Assembly (NCBI RefSeq): GCF_036568125.1
Contig: NZ_DATCTF010000004.1
Span: 225,971-289,970 of the forward strand
DNA: 64,000 bases
Direction: 5' to 3'
DNA from: Magnetovibrio sp.
GTDB lineage: Bacteria > Pseudomonadota > Alphaproteobacteria > Rhodospirillales > Magnetovibrionaceae
The notes beneath the pieces were generated by a model that worked only from the letters and a program-made list of their open reading frames with translations, made no database searches and had not been told where the DNA came from. Positions within the stretch are counted from its first letter, which is position 1, and the number at the start of each line of letters is the position of its first letter. Of this stretch, positions 46,830 to 56,238 are shown one piece after another. The translations under genes and the position numbers were made by a program.

Positions 46830-49392
46830 GAATAACAAAGTGAATGCTCAAGCATCTGAGGTTCATCCTGGAAAGCTGATCGGAATTGGCATCGGACCGG
46901 GCGCCGCAGATTTGATGACGGTGCGCGCGCGCGCCAAACTTGCGCAGGCTCAGGTTATCGCGCATATGCACGCAAGCGGAAAAGCGCCCTTGGCCCTGGA
47001 AATCGTGCAGCCTTTTGTGCCGACGGGGGTCGACGTGCTCGCCGTGGCGGTGCCCATGGATGCCAGCGGCGCGGATCGACAGGTGTACTACGATCACGCC
47101 ATCCCCGAATTTCGCGCCCATTTGGAACAAGGCCGCGACGTCACGTTCATCTGCGAAGGCGACGCGTTGTTCTACGGATCGTTTCAATACGTGATGGAAC
47201 GCTTGATCGACGATTACGAGATCGAGGTGGTGCCAGGCGTGACCTCTGTGCAAGCGTGTAGCGCGGCGGCGACATTGCCGCTGACGCGCGGTGACGACAC
47301 GTTTCAGGCCCTGCCCGCGACACTGCCCGAGGGTGTATTGACCGCGCGGCTGCGTGACCCGCGCTGCGCCGTCGCGGTGATGAAAATCGGCCGTCATGTA
47401 AGTAAGGTTAAACGCGCACTCTTAAGTGCCGGGCGCTTGGATGACGCCATGTGGATCGAGCGGGCATCGACAACTGAGCAAAAAATCGCAAAATTTGCCG
47501 ATTTTGAGGGTGATTCTTCGTATTTTTCGATGATTTTGGTTCCGGCTTGCAAAATGAACCATGCGGCGGACGCGCCGCAAAATGCCACGGTGGTGTGTCT
47601 GAATAAGGCCGGGTTGGCAACGGCGCAGCGCCTTAAAGCCGGGTTGCCGGGGGCCAAAGTGTGGGGCCGTACTGAACGTCTCGAGCCCAGCAGCGTGGAC
47701 CAGTTGTTTGCCGACAGCGCCGAAACGCTGCGCGATCTCTACCGCAGCGGCACGCCCATCGTCGCCGTGATGTCGGCGGGCATCGTGATGCGGGTGTTGG
47801 CGCCCCTTTTGGCCGACAAATATAAAGAACCGCCGGTGGTCGCGGTCTCGCCCGACGGTGCGTTCGCGGTGCCGCTGCTGGGTGGTCACCATGGCGCCAA
47901 CCACTTGGCGGCGGCGATCGCCGGCATCACCCACGGCCAAGCGGCGATCACCACGGCGGGCGATGCGCATTTGGGCGTTGCGCTGGATGAGCCGCCCCAC
48001 GGCTGGTCGGTGGCGAACCCGCAGCGCGCCAAATCCATCGCGACATCGTTGCTCAACGGCGACAAGGTCGGGCTCGACGTTGAGAGCGGCGATGCTTCGT
48101 GGCTCGCACCCGCAGGCTTTCGGGAATGCGGCGCACTCAACGTGCGCGTCACCCACATGGCGGCAGCGGACAAGGAAGAGGCGTTGGTGCTGCACCCGCC
48201 CACCTTGGCGCTGGGCGTCGGATGTGAGCGCGACTGCGATCCGGTCGAGCTGTCGGCGTTGGTCGACGAGACCCTCGCGGCGGCAGGTCTGGCGAAACAG
48301 TCCATCGCCTGTGTTGCGTCCATCGACGTAAAATCGGATGAAGCAGCGGTTTTGCATTTGGCCGATGAATTGGGCGTTCCGGCACGCTTTTTCACCGCTG
48401 CCGAACTGGAAGCGCAAACGCCGAAATTGAAAAATCCCTCCGACGTGGTGTTTGCCGAGGTCGGTTGCCATGGGGTGAGCGAAGGCGCGGCCTTGGCTGC
48501 GGCATCGGGTGGCGAGTTGATCGTCGCCAAGCACAAATCCAAGCGCGCCACCTGTGCGGTGGCGCTGGATGAACGCGGCATCAAACCGGCCGAGGTCGGC
48601 AAGGGGCGTGGGCGGCTGTTCGTGGTCGGCATCGGGCCGGGTACCGACGCGTGGCGCACCCCCGAAGTGACCCGCGTCATCAGCCAAGTCACCGACGTGG
48701 TCGGCTACGGCTTTTATCTCGACCTGATCCCCGACCTGATCAAAGGCAAGGTGCGCCACACCTCGATCCTGTCCGAAGAAGAAGCGCGTGTGCGCCAGGC
48801 GTTGGAATTGGCCGCCGAAGGCCGCGACGTGGCGTTGATCAGCTCCGGCGACATCGGCATCTACGCCATGGCGTCGCTGGTGTTCGAGCTTTTGGACCGC
48901 GAAGATCGCGCCGACTGGAACCGCCTCTACATTCAAGTTGAGCCGGGCATCAGCGCGTTTCAGGCCGCCGCGGCGCGCATCGGCGCGCCGGTCGGTCACG
49001 ATTTCTGCCTGATATCCCTGTCCGACCTGTTGACGCCATGGAATGTGATCGAACGGCGCTTGAAAGCGGCGGCCGAAGGCGGCTTCGTGGTGTCGTTTTA
49101 CAATCCGGTGTCTAAGCGCCGCCGTACCCAGTTGGCGGAGGCGCGCGATATTTTGCTGAGCAAGCGCAGTTCCGACACTCCGGTGGTGCTGGCGCGTCAA
49201 TTGGGCCGACCGGACGAAAAAATCGACGTGATCCGCTTGGGCGACTTGACCCCGGACCACGCCGATATGCTGACGTTGGTGATGGTCGGCGGCGAAGACA
49301 CCCGGGTGATCGAACGCGGGCAAAACTGCTGGGTCTATACGCCGCGAGGATATGGCGGCAAAATGGACGCCCAAGCGGGAGGAAACGACTGA
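46822..49392 (+). CDS. cobIJ: CobI-CbiG-CobJ trifunctional fusion
   Basis: 856 residues in three parts. Residues about 15-240: CobI/CbiL C20-methyltransferase (LIGIGIGPGAADLMTVRA, FICEGDALFYGSFQYVMERL). Residues about 255-590: CbiG, the ring-opening lactone hydrolase of the anaerobic route (AVMSAGIVMRVLAPLLADK, VALLGGHHGANHLA-like text, LALGVGCERDC). Residues about 600-850: CobJ/CbiH C17-methyltransferase (FVVGIGPGTDAWRTPEV, LISSGDIGIYAMASLVFEL, VVSFYNPVSKRRRTQL). CbiG places the pathway on the cobalt-early branch, consistent with CbiX and CbiD in this window. Tightly coupled on both sides. Confidence 0.93.
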   Translation: MIKNNKVNAQASEVHPGKLIGIGIGPGAADLMTVRARAKLAQAQVIAHMHASGKAPLALEIVQPFVPTGVDVLAVAVPMDASGADRQVYYDHAIPEFRAHLEQGRDVTFICEGDALFYGSFQYVMERLIDDYEIEVVPGVTSVQACSAAATLPLTRGDDTFQALPATLPEGVLTARLRDPRCAVAVMKIGRHVSKVKRALLSAGRLDDAMWIERASTTEQKIAKFADFEGDSSYFSMILVPACKMNHAADAPQNATVVCLNKAGLATAQRLKAGLPGAKVWGRTERLEPSSVDQLFADSAETLRDLYRSGTPIVAVMSAGIVMRVLAPLLADKYKEPPVVAVSPDGAFAVPLLGGHHGANHLAAAIAGITHGQAAITTAGDAHLGVALDEPPHGWSVANPQRAKSIATSLLNGDKVGLDVESGDASWLAPAGFRECGALNVRVTHMAAADKEEALVLHPPTLALGVGCERDCDPVELSALVDETLAAAGLAKQSIACVASIDVKSDEAAVLHLADELGVPARFFTAAELEAQTPKLKNPSDVVFAEVGCHGVSEGAALAAASGGELIVAKHKSKRATCAVALDERGIKPAEVGKGRGRLFVVGIGPGTDAWRTPEVTRVISQVTDVVGYGFYLDLIPDLIKGKVRHTSILSEEEARVRQALELAAEGRDVALISSGDIGIYAMASLVFELLDREDRADWNRLYIQVEPGISAFQAAAARIGAPVGHDFCLISLSDLLTPWNVIERRLKAAAEGGFVVSFYNPVSKRRRTQLAEARDILLSKRSSDTPVVLARQLGRPDEKIDVIRLGDLTPDHADMLTLVMVGGEDTRVIERGQNCWVYTPRGYGGKMDAQAGGND

Positions 49393-50108
49393 TGAAAAAA
49401 TTGGCCATTGTAACGCTCACCATCGTGCTCGCCGTATCCACGGCATCGATGGTCCGGGCGCAAACCAGTGCCGACATCGTGCGCGATGCGGTGTTCAGCG
49501 AACTCGAAAAGCGAATCATCGGTGAGCACTATGGCGTCGACGTGCAGCAACGCGCCGAAGACACCACACCGCCAACCTGGGCGGTCAAGGACGATGAGGC
49601 CAAAGCCGAGGACCAAGATCGCGACGACGATGAAGACGGCGATCGCGAAAAAGGTCAAAAAGACAAAAAGAAAAAAGATAAGGGCAAGGATAAGGGTAAG
49701 GACAAAGGCGACAAGAAGGATAAGGCCAAGTCCAAGGGGCTGCCCCCGGGCCTTGCCAAACGCGACAGCCTGCCGCCGGGTCTGCAAAAGCAGCTCGACA
49801 AAAATGGCCGCCTGCCGCCGGGCTTGGCCAAGCGTGATCTGCCTTCTGATCTCGCCGCTAAGCTTCCCGCCCGCGCGGATACTCAAGACGTGATCGAGGT
49901 CGATCAAGACGTCGTTCTGGTGGACAAGACCACGGGCGTGATACTCGATGTCATCAAGGATGTGGTGCGTGCCCGCACCGGCGCGGGACAAAGCCCAGCC
50001 ACGTCGCCCGACGGCACATTGGCCGCGCCGGGCCCGCAAAGTCCGGATGTCGCGCCGCAAAGCAGCACCATCGACATTATCCTCAAAAGCATTTTTGGAG
50101 GCAACTGA
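49392..50108 (+). CDS. Exported Lys/Asp-rich protein with CigR/RcnB-like repeats
   Basis: 238 residues with a signal peptide ([20 protein letters not shown], cleavage after about residue 24). Residues 65-115 are nearly all Lys, Asp, Gly and Glu. Then come three repeats, [20 protein letters not shown] and [10 protein letters not shown], the LPPG pattern of CigR and related RcnB-type periplasmic proteins. Overlaps the cobIJ stop by one base and precedes cobM by four bases, so it is embedded in the cobalamin operon. RcnB in E. coli acts in nickel/cobalt homeostasis; a metal role here is inferred. Confidence 0.78.
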   Translation: MKKLAIVTLTIVLAVSTASMVRAQTSADIVRDAVFSELEKRIIGEHYGVDVQQRAEDTTPPTWAVKDDEAKAEDQDRDDDEDGDREKGQKDKKKKDKGKDKGKDKGDKKDKAKSKGLPPGLAKRDSLPPGLQKQLDKNGRLPPGLAKRDLPSDLAAKLPARADTQDVIEVDQDVVLVDKTTGVILDVIKDVVRARTGAGQSPATSPDGTLAAPGPQSPDVAPQSSTIDIILKSIFGGN

Positions 50109-50112
50109 GCCC

Positions 50113-50877
50113 ATGACCGTTCACTTTATCGGCGCGGGACCGGGTGCGCCCGATCTCATCACCGTGCGCGCCTTGAACTTGATCAAGACGTGCCCGGTGG
50201 TGCTGTATGCAGGCTCATTGGTGCCCACCGAAATCGTCGCCGAGGCCCGCGACGATGCCCACGTGGTCGACACCGCGCCGCTGCATCTGGACGAAATCAT
50301 CGCCGAAATCGAAACCGCGCATGCGAAAGGCCAAGACGTGGCGCGGGTGCATTCCGGCGATCCGTCGATTTATGGCGCGATCGCCGAACAGATGCGCCGC
50401 TTGGACGCCCTGGGCATCGATTACGATGTCACCCCGGGCGTGCCCGCCTTTGCCGCCGCCGCGGCTTTGCTCAAACGCGAATTGACCTTGCCCGACATCA
50501 GCCAGAGCATCGTTTTGACCCGCACCTCGGTGCGCGCCAGCGCCATGCCGGCGGGCGAGACCTTGGAAAATTTCGCCAAGACCGGCGCGACTTTGGCGGT
50601 GCATCTGTCGATCAACAATCTGGGTCCGGTGGTCAAACAACTGAGCCCCTATTACGGTGGCGATTGCCCGGTCGCGGTGGTCTACCGCGCCAGTTGGCCT
50701 GATCAAGCCGTGCTGACCGGAACGCTGAGCGACATCCGCGCCAAGGTCAAAGAGGCCGGCTTTACCCGCACCGCATTGATCTTGGTGGGACGTGTTTTAG
50801 CCTCTGAAGACTTTACGAACAGCAAGCTATACGATGCTGCGCATAGCCACGTCCTGCGTGAGATCAAAGCGTCTTAG
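50113..50877 (+). CDS. cobM: Precorrin-4 / cobalt-precorrin-4 C11-methyltransferase
   Basis: CobM/CbiF methylates C11. [20 protein letters not shown] opens the tetrapyrrole methylase fold; [47 protein letters not shown] and VYRASWPDQ are CobM signatures. ATG 50113 gives 254 residues. The frame is open upstream to 49948, but that stretch overlaps the previous gene. Last gene of its run, converging with cobK. Confidence 0.95.
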   Translation: MTVHFIGAGPGAPDLITVRALNLIKTCPVVLYAGSLVPTEIVAEARDDAHVVDTAPLHLDEIIAEIETAHAKGQDVARVHSGDPSIYGAIAEQMRRLDALGIDYDVTPGVPAFAAAAALLKRELTLPDISQSIVLTRTSVRASAMPAGETLENFAKTGATLAVHLSINNLGPVVKQLSPYYGGDCPVAVVYRASWPDQAVLTGTLSDIRAKVKEAGFTRTALILVGRVLASEDFTNSKLYDAAHSHVLREIKAS

Positions 50878-50886
50878 GCACTTCCA

Positions 50887-51633
50887 TTATACGTGCACGT
50901 AGAGCCAGCCGAGCGCATCTTCGATGCTGCTCACCCGGTCGCCGTCGGGCGGCGGTGGGCGGCGGATCAGCACGATACGCGCGCCGACTTTGGCCGCCGC
51001 GTCGATCTTGGCGCGGGTCGAATCGCCACCGCTGGCCTTGCTGACCAAGGTATCGATTTGGTGCGCGCGCATCAGGGCTTCTTCCGAGGCCAGGTCGAAC
51101 GGTGGCCGTCCGACGATGACGGTGCAGTCGTCCAAGCCAAGCGGCGCATCCGGCTGGTCGATCAGGCGAACAAACAGCTTCACGTCGCGCACCTGATCAA
51201 AGGCCGCAAGTTGCTTGCGCCCGATGGTCACGAATGCGCGTTCGGACGTGCGCGCCACCAGCCGCGCGGCCTCGTCAGCGTCGGGTACGAACACGATGTC
51301 GGCGTCTTGGGGCAAGGTCCACGACGGACGGTCCAGGCGCAGACGTGGCGTTGAGGTTATTGCGCAGGCCTCGACGGCGTTTTGCGTCATGGTGGCGGCA
51401 AAGGGGTGGGTGGCGTCGATGACGGCTTTCATGCCCCGGCGCTGGATGAAATCGGCCAAACCCTGGGCCCCGCCGAAACTGCCGATACGCACATGGCCGG
51501 GCATGTCGGACGGTGCGCGGGTGACGCCGGCCAGGGCGATGGTGACGTCCAAGTCGGGGCGCTGGGCCGCCAGGGCATGGGCCAATTGCGCGGCCTCCAT
51601 CGTGCCGCCAAGGATCAAAATGCTGGCGCTCAT
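50887..51633 (-). CDS. cobK: Precorrin-6A / cobalt-precorrin-6A reductase
   Basis: CobK/CbiJ, NAD(P)H-dependent reductase of the corrin ring. ILILGGTMEAAQLAHALAA at the N-terminus, AVIDATHPFAATMTQNA, and VIVGRPPFDLASEEALM with TLVSKASGGDSTRAKIDAA are diagnostic. 248 residues. Start overlaps the cbiD stop by four bases; the two form a leftward operon. Confidence 0.94.
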   Translation of the reverse strand: MSASILILGGTMEAAQLAHALAAQRPDLDVTIALAGVTRAPSDMPGHVRIGSFGGAQGLADFIQRRGMKAVIDATHPFAATMTQNAVEACAITSTPRLRLDRPSWTLPQDADIVFVPDADEAARLVARTSERAFVTIGRKQLAAFDQVRDVKLFVRLIDQPDAPLGLDDCTVIVGRPPFDLASEEALMRAHQIDTLVSKASGGDSTRAKIDAAAKVGARIVLIRRPPPPDGDRVSSIEDALGWLYVHV

Positions 51634-52745
51634 GAGGCTTCTCCAATGCGGTTGCCGTTGCGGTCATAGACCCACACGGTGACGTCCGTTCCTCCGGCCA
51701 AGGTCGCCAACGCGACCTCGCGGGCTTGGCGGGCGACCAAATTAGCCAATGCGCCCGCGTCGTCGTTGGCCAGTTCCAAGACCCGCATCGCGGTGTTGGC
51801 GGTTTGCGCCGCTTCGATCGCGTCTCGATCATCACTCACGACAGCCAAGAGATCCGACAGTTTATTGAAATCGACCCTGGAACGCGCCGAATGCAAATCC
51901 ATCGCCCCTTGGGCCAATTTGACCAGCTTGGCGAAACCGCCCGCGATGGTCAGGCGCTCGACCGGGTGGGCGCGCACGTATTTGAGCAGTCCGCCGGCGA
52001 AATCGCCCATGTCGATGAGCGCTTCCTGGGGTAAAGACAGCTCGCTATTCGCGGCCTGTTCCGAGGTCCGACCGGTAGACGCGAGAATATGGGGAAAGTG
52101 CTGGGCACGGGCCACGTCGACGCCGCGCTGGATGGAATGAATCCAGCTCGAACACGAAAACGGCACCACGATACCGGTGGTGCCCAGCACCGAAAGCCCG
52201 CCGACGATGCCGAGCCGCGCGTTCATGGTTTTTTTCGCAACTTCCGCCCCGCCGGGAATGGAAATGGTGACTTTGACATCCGGCGGTGTCGTGACGGCAG
52301 GGTCGAGTTCGTGGGCCACGGCTTGTAAGGCTTGGGCGATTTGTTGGCGCGGTCCGGGGTTGATGGCGGGTTCGCCGGGGGGCAGCGGCAGGCCCATCAA
52401 GGTCACGGTGCCGACGCCTTCGCCCGCAGCGAAGCTGACCCCGCCGGGCGGCCCGGGGCATACCTCGGCGATGATTTCCAAGCCATGAGTGACGTCGGGG
52501 TCGTCACCGGCGTCCTTGACGATGCCGACGCGCGCGAATCCGTCGCCCAATTGGCGCGTTGCAAGCACAAAGGTCGGCGTGTCGCCGCGCGGTAGGCGTA
52601 TGGTCACGGTGTCTTGGAATTCGCCCGTTTGCAGGGCCCGCCACGCCGCCGCCGCCGCCGCCGCCGCGCACGCACCCGTTGTCCAGCCTTTGCGCAAGGC
52701 TACGCCAGTGGGTTTGCGGCTCGGTTCGGAAGAAGGTTCGGTCAT
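51630..52745 (-). CDS. cbiD: Cobalt-precorrin-5B C1-methyltransferase
   Basis: CbiD, specific to the cobalt-early (anaerobic) route, methylates C1. LRKGWTTGACAAAAAAAAWR (a Ser/Thr-rich TGxCAAAA motif), PFSCSSWIHSIQRGVDVAR, STGRTSEQA and IAGGFAKLVKLAQGAMDLHS are the family motifs. 371 residues. Supports the early-cobalt assignment together with CbiX and CbiG. Confidence 0.95.
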   Translation of the reverse strand: MTEPSSEPSRKPTGVALRKGWTTGACAAAAAAAAWRALQTGEFQDTVTIRLPRGDTPTFVLATRQLGDGFARVGIVKDAGDDPDVTHGLEIIAEVCPGPPGGVSFAAGEGVGTVTLMGLPLPPGEPAINPGPRQQIAQALQAVAHELDPAVTTPPDVKVTISIPGGAEVAKKTMNARLGIVGGLSVLGTTGIVVPFSCSSWIHSIQRGVDVARAQHFPHILASTGRTSEQAANSELSLPQEALIDMGDFAGGLLKYVRAHPVERLTIAGGFAKLVKLAQGAMDLHSARSRVDFNKLSDLLAVVSDDRDAIEAAQTANTAMRVLELANDDAGALANLVARQAREVALATLAGGTDVTVWVYDRNGNRIGEAS

Positions 52746-52881
52746 GGCGACACTTTAGGCACGCCGCGCGGGGACGGCAACGCCAGACTTCGAGGCGAAA
52801 AAAGGCGCTGTTGGCCCTTGCGATGGGGGGGGAGGGCTCGTATTGTCGGCTTCAAACAAGGGACAACCGCAGGGGATACCC

Positions 52882-53478
52882 ATGAAACGCATCGTTGTTA
52901 TTGCCTTAGCCGCGCTGGGCTTCGTCGTCGCCGCTACGGTCGGGCGCTATTATCTGGTCGGTCACGGCGGGGGCACGTCGAGCTCCAGCTCGGTCAGCAT
53001 CGGTGGGCCGTTTCAACTGGTGGACCATAATGGCAAAGCGGTTACGGATGAGGATTTCCGCGGCAAATACATGCTGGTTTATTTCGGCTACACGTTCTGT
53101 CCCGACGTATGTCCGACCTCACTGAGCATCGTTGCCGAAGCCTTGGATCAACTGAGCCCCGAAGAGTTGGACAAAATCGTGCCGATCTTCATTTCCGTGG
53201 ACCCGGATCGCGATACGCCCGAATCGTTGGCCGATTTCGTTCCGCATTTTCACGAGAAGCTGGTCGGCCTGACCGGCACGCCCGAGCAAATCAAAGCCGT
53301 GGCGCGGGCTTATCGAGCCTTTTACGCCAAGGTCAACGAGGACGATCCGGACGGAAACTATCTGATGGATCACAGTTCCATCACTTACCTGATGGGACCG
53401 GACGGCAAGTACGCGGCGCATTTCAGCCATGGCACGCCACCTGCCGCGATGGCCAAACGACTAGCTGAAATCCTTTAA
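52882..53478 (+). CDS. SCO1/SenC copper chaperone
   Basis: 198 residues with an N-terminal membrane anchor (IVVIALAALGFVVAATVG). The thioredoxin-like domain has the copper-binding CxxxC in FGYTFCPDVCPTSLS and the distal His in LMDHSSITYL. SCO proteins help assemble the CuA site of cytochrome c oxidase. ATG 52882 has AGGGG ten bases upstream. It precedes cobB by 12 bases, but the functional link is unclear. Confidence 0.92.
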   Translation: MKRIVVIALAALGFVVAATVGRYYLVGHGGGTSSSSSVSIGGPFQLVDHNGKAVTDEDFRGKYMLVYFGYTFCPDVCPTSLSIVAEALDQLSPEELDKIVPIFISVDPDRDTPESLADFVPHFHEKLVGLTGTPEQIKAVARAYRAFYAKVNEDDPDGNYLMDHSSITYLMGPDGKYAAHFSHGTPPAAMAKRLAEIL

Positions 53479-53490
53479 GGAGTTCCCGCC

Positions 53491-54819
53491 ATGTCCGGTG
53501 AAAAAACCGTCAACGGCCTGATCATCGCTGCGCCGTCGTCCGGCAGCGGCAAGACCGTGGTGACCCTGGGCATTTTGGCAAACCTGAAGGCTCAAGGCGT
53601 GCGCGTTGCGTCGATGAAGTCGGGCCCCGATTATATCGATCCCGCCTTTCATGCCCGCGCCACGGGCCAGCCGTGCTTCAACGCCGACAGTTGGGCGATG
53701 CGCCCATCCACCTTGATGGCTGCCGCGGCAACCGCTGGCGAAAACGCCGATTTGGTGGTGTGCGAAGGGGTGATGGGGTTGTTCGACGGCGCCAGCGCGA
53801 CCGAAGGATCCACCGCCGACATCGCCGGGCGCACCGGCTGGCCGGTGATCTTGGTGGTCGACAGCCGCGCCCAGGGCGCATCCGCCGCCGCGCTGGTGAA
53901 AGGCTTCGATACCTTTCGCGAATCGCTCGGCATCGCCGGTGTGATCTTCAACCGGGTCGGCAGCGCCCGTCATCAACGCGTGATCCGCGAAGCCATGGCG
54001 TATGCCGTGCCGCACATTCCGGTTTTGGGCATGATCCCGATGGAACCGGGGTTGGAACTGCCGTCACGTCACCTGGGGCTCATTCAAGCCGCCGAACATG
54101 AGGGCTTGGAAGCTCTGATGGCGCATGCCGGTAACGTCATCGGTCGGCATGTGGACATGGCTGCGCTGCAAGCGCTGGCCAATGGTTGGGCGGCGAGCGG
54201 CGCGGTCAAGCCGTTGCAGCCGTTGGGCCAACACATCGCCGTGGCCCGCGACGAGGCATTTGCCTTCGCCTATCCGATGGTGTTGCAGGGCTGGCGCAAC
54301 CAAGGGGCGGAGATCAGCTTTTTTTCGCCGCTTGACGATGAAGTCCCGGCGGCGGATGCGGATGCGGTGTTTTTGCCCGGCGGCTATCCCGAACTGCATG
54401 CCTATCGACTGTCCAGCGCGGATCGCTTTTTGGCTGGTATTCGCGCCGCAGCGGCGCGTGGTGCGGTCGTTTACGGCGAATGCGGTGGTTACATGGTGCT
54501 GGGGCGCGGCATGCAGGACGCCGACGGCACCACTCACCCCATGGCCGGATTGCTGCCATTGGGCACGTCGTTCGAACGGCGCAAACTCAGTCTCGGCTAC
54601 CGTCGTTTGGTGCAGATCGCAGAAACCCCGTTGGGCGCGGTGCACACCCGGTTTCGCGGTCACGAATTTCACTATGCCACCGTTACCAATGAAGGTCCGG
54701 GCATCCATTTGTTCGAGGCCCAGGACGCCGACGGCGCGAAGCTCGGTCGTATGGGGCTGGTGAACCAAAACGTGTTCGGCTCGTTCATTCATCTGATCGA
54801 TCGTGAGCCCAAGGATTGA
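53491..54819 (+). CDS. cobB: Cobyrinic acid a,c-diamide synthase
   Basis: CobB/CbiA amidates the a and c side chains of cobyrinic acid. APSSGSGKTVVTLGIL holds the P-loop; VCEGVMGLFDGASATEG, VVDSRAQGASAAALV and YGECGGYMVLGRGM (Cys near 331) are the family motifs, with GHEFHYATV near the end. 442 residues. Probably cotranscribed with the upstream SCO1 gene. Confidence 0.95.
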   Translation: MSGEKTVNGLIIAAPSSGSGKTVVTLGILANLKAQGVRVASMKSGPDYIDPAFHARATGQPCFNADSWAMRPSTLMAAAATAGENADLVVCEGVMGLFDGASATEGSTADIAGRTGWPVILVVDSRAQGASAAALVKGFDTFRESLGIAGVIFNRVGSARHQRVIREAMAYAVPHIPVLGMIPMEPGLELPSRHLGLIQAAEHEGLEALMAHAGNVIGRHVDMAALQALANGWAASGAVKPLQPLGQHIAVARDEAFAFAYPMVLQGWRNQGAEISFFSPLDDEVPAADADAVFLPGGYPELHAYRLSSADRFLAGIRAAAARGAVVYGECGGYMVLGRGMQDADGTTHPMAGLLPLGTSFERRKLSLGYRRLVQIAETPLGAVHTRFRGHEFHYATVTNEGPGIHLFEAQDADGAKLGRMGLVNQNVFGSFIHLIDREPKD

Positions 54820-54835
54820 GAGATCATCCCTATGG

Positions 54836-54863
54836 TGCAGTGCAAAAAAAGATGTGCAGTGCA
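54836..54863. promoter_or_regulatory. Twin TGCAGTGCA sites upstream of phaZ
   Basis: TGCAGTGCA occurs at 54836-54844 and again at 54855-54863, 19 bases apart, in the 135-base spacer before phaZ. Each is itself near-palindromic. It fits the TGC-RNY-GCA type of site reported for the PHA repressor PhaR. PhaR itself is not in this window. Confidence 0.6.
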
Positions 54864-54954
54864 CCAAAAACAGGGTAGGCTTTTCCTGTGAGGTTCGAGG
54901 GGAACCAGATATGGACCGCGAGCGGTTCAGAGACGGGAATCTAGATAAACAGTC

Positions 54955-56238
54955 ATGCTCTACCACTTACATGAATTTCAGCATGCTGCGCTCGGACCGT
55001 ATCGCGCGTGGCTTAAGGCATCGCGCACGGCGTTGACGCCGTTCCAGCACACCCCCTATGGCCGGCCGATGGCCGCCACGCTCGAGGTCGCGGAACGCTT
55101 GATCCGTCGCTATGGCAAGCCAGAATTCGGAATTCAACACGTCACGATGGACGGGCCTAAAGGGTCGCGGACCGTGGCCGTGCGCGAAGAGATTGTCGAC
55201 GAAACGCCGTTTTGCAATCTGCTGCGCTTTCACAAAGACGGTGGCGACGATCAGCCGAAGGTTTTGTTGGCGGCGCCGCTGTCGGGCCACTATGCGACCT
55301 TGCTGCGCGGCACCGTACAAGCGATGCTGCCCGAGCACGATGTCTACATCACCGACTGGATCGATGCGCGCGACGTGCCGTTGGGCGCGGGCGACTTTCA
55401 CCTCGACGATTATATCGAGCTGATGGCACGCTACTTCGAATTGCTGGGCCCCGATTGTCATGTCGTGGCGGTGTGTCAGCCGTCAGTGCCGGTGCTGGCG
55501 GCTGTGGCGGTGCAGGCCGAAGATATAGCCGCGGGCAAGCCCGGGGTGATTCCGCGTACCATGACACTGATGGGCGGCCCGGTGGATACCCGCGAAAACC
55601 CCACGGCGGTGAACGCGTTCGCCAAGGAACACGACCTGGCTTGGTTCAAAAGCCATTCGATTCACCGCGTGCCATTGACCTATCCGGGTTTCGGACGTCA
55701 GGTTTACCCCGGCTTTCTGCAATTGCAGGGTTTTTTGGGCATGAACATCGACCGCCATATGAACGCACATATGGACCATTTTTGGCATTTGGTGCGTGGC
55801 GACGGCGATGGCGCGACCCAGCACCGCAAGTTCTACGACGAATACATGTCGGTGATGGATCTTCCGGCGGAATACTTCGTCGAAACCATCCAAGCGGTGT
55901 TTCACGATCATGCCTTGCCCAAGGGCGAATTGATGTATCGCGGCCGCCGCGTTGACCCCACCGCCATTAAGGATGTGGCGTTGATGACGGTGGAAGGCGA
56001 ACTGGACGATATTTCTGGCGTCGGTCAGACGGCCGCCGCGCACACCATCTGTCCCGATATCCCTGCGCACATGCGCGCGCGCATCGTGCAAAATGGCGTT
56101 GGTCATTATGGTATTTTCAATGGACGCAAATGGCGTGGTATCATTCAGCCGCAATTGGCTGAATTCATAAAAACTCATGGTCAGGTGAGCGGTGCCTCTC
56201 AATCCAAGCCCAAAAAATCCAACAAACGCAAAGCTTAA
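54955..56238 (+). CDS. phaZ: Intracellular poly(3-hydroxybutyrate) depolymerase
   Basis: 427 residues. The catalytic Cys lies in VAVCQPSVPVLAA (C174), the cysteine-type nucleophile of the PhaZa1 class of intracellular depolymerases, with NGVGHYGIFNGRKW near the end carrying the His. AAPLSGHYATLLRGTVQAML and DWIDARDVPLGAG are family-typical. The last 15 residues are Lys-rich. The gene implies storage of PHB. Upstream are twin TGCAGTGCA sites. The ribosome site is weak, so the exact start is a fair guess. Confidence 0.92.
   Translation: MLYHLHEFQHAALGPYRAWLKASRTALTPFQHTPYGRPMAATLEVAERLIRRYGKPEFGIQHVTMDGPKGSRTVAVREEIVDETPFCNLLRFHKDGGDDQPKVLLAAPLSGHYATLLRGTVQAMLPEHDVYITDWIDARDVPLGAGDFHLDDYIELMARYFELLGPDCHVVAVCQPSVPVLAAVAVQAEDIAAGKPGVIPRTMTLMGGPVDTRENPTAVNAFAKEHDLAWFKSHSIHRVPLTYPGFGRQVYPGFLQLQGFLGMNIDRHMNAHMDHFWHLVRGDGDGATQHRKFYDEYMSVMDLPAEYFVETIQAVFHDHALPKGELMYRGRRVDPTAIKDVALMTVEGELDDISGVGQTAAAHTICPDIPAHMRARIVQNGVGHYGIFNGRKWRGIIQPQLAEFIKTHGQVSGASQSKPKKSNKRKA

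Noticed and set aside
47422..49374. A 650-codon minus-strand frame opposite cobIJ
   Set aside because: Shadow of a well-identified gene; no family motifs and no ribosome site.
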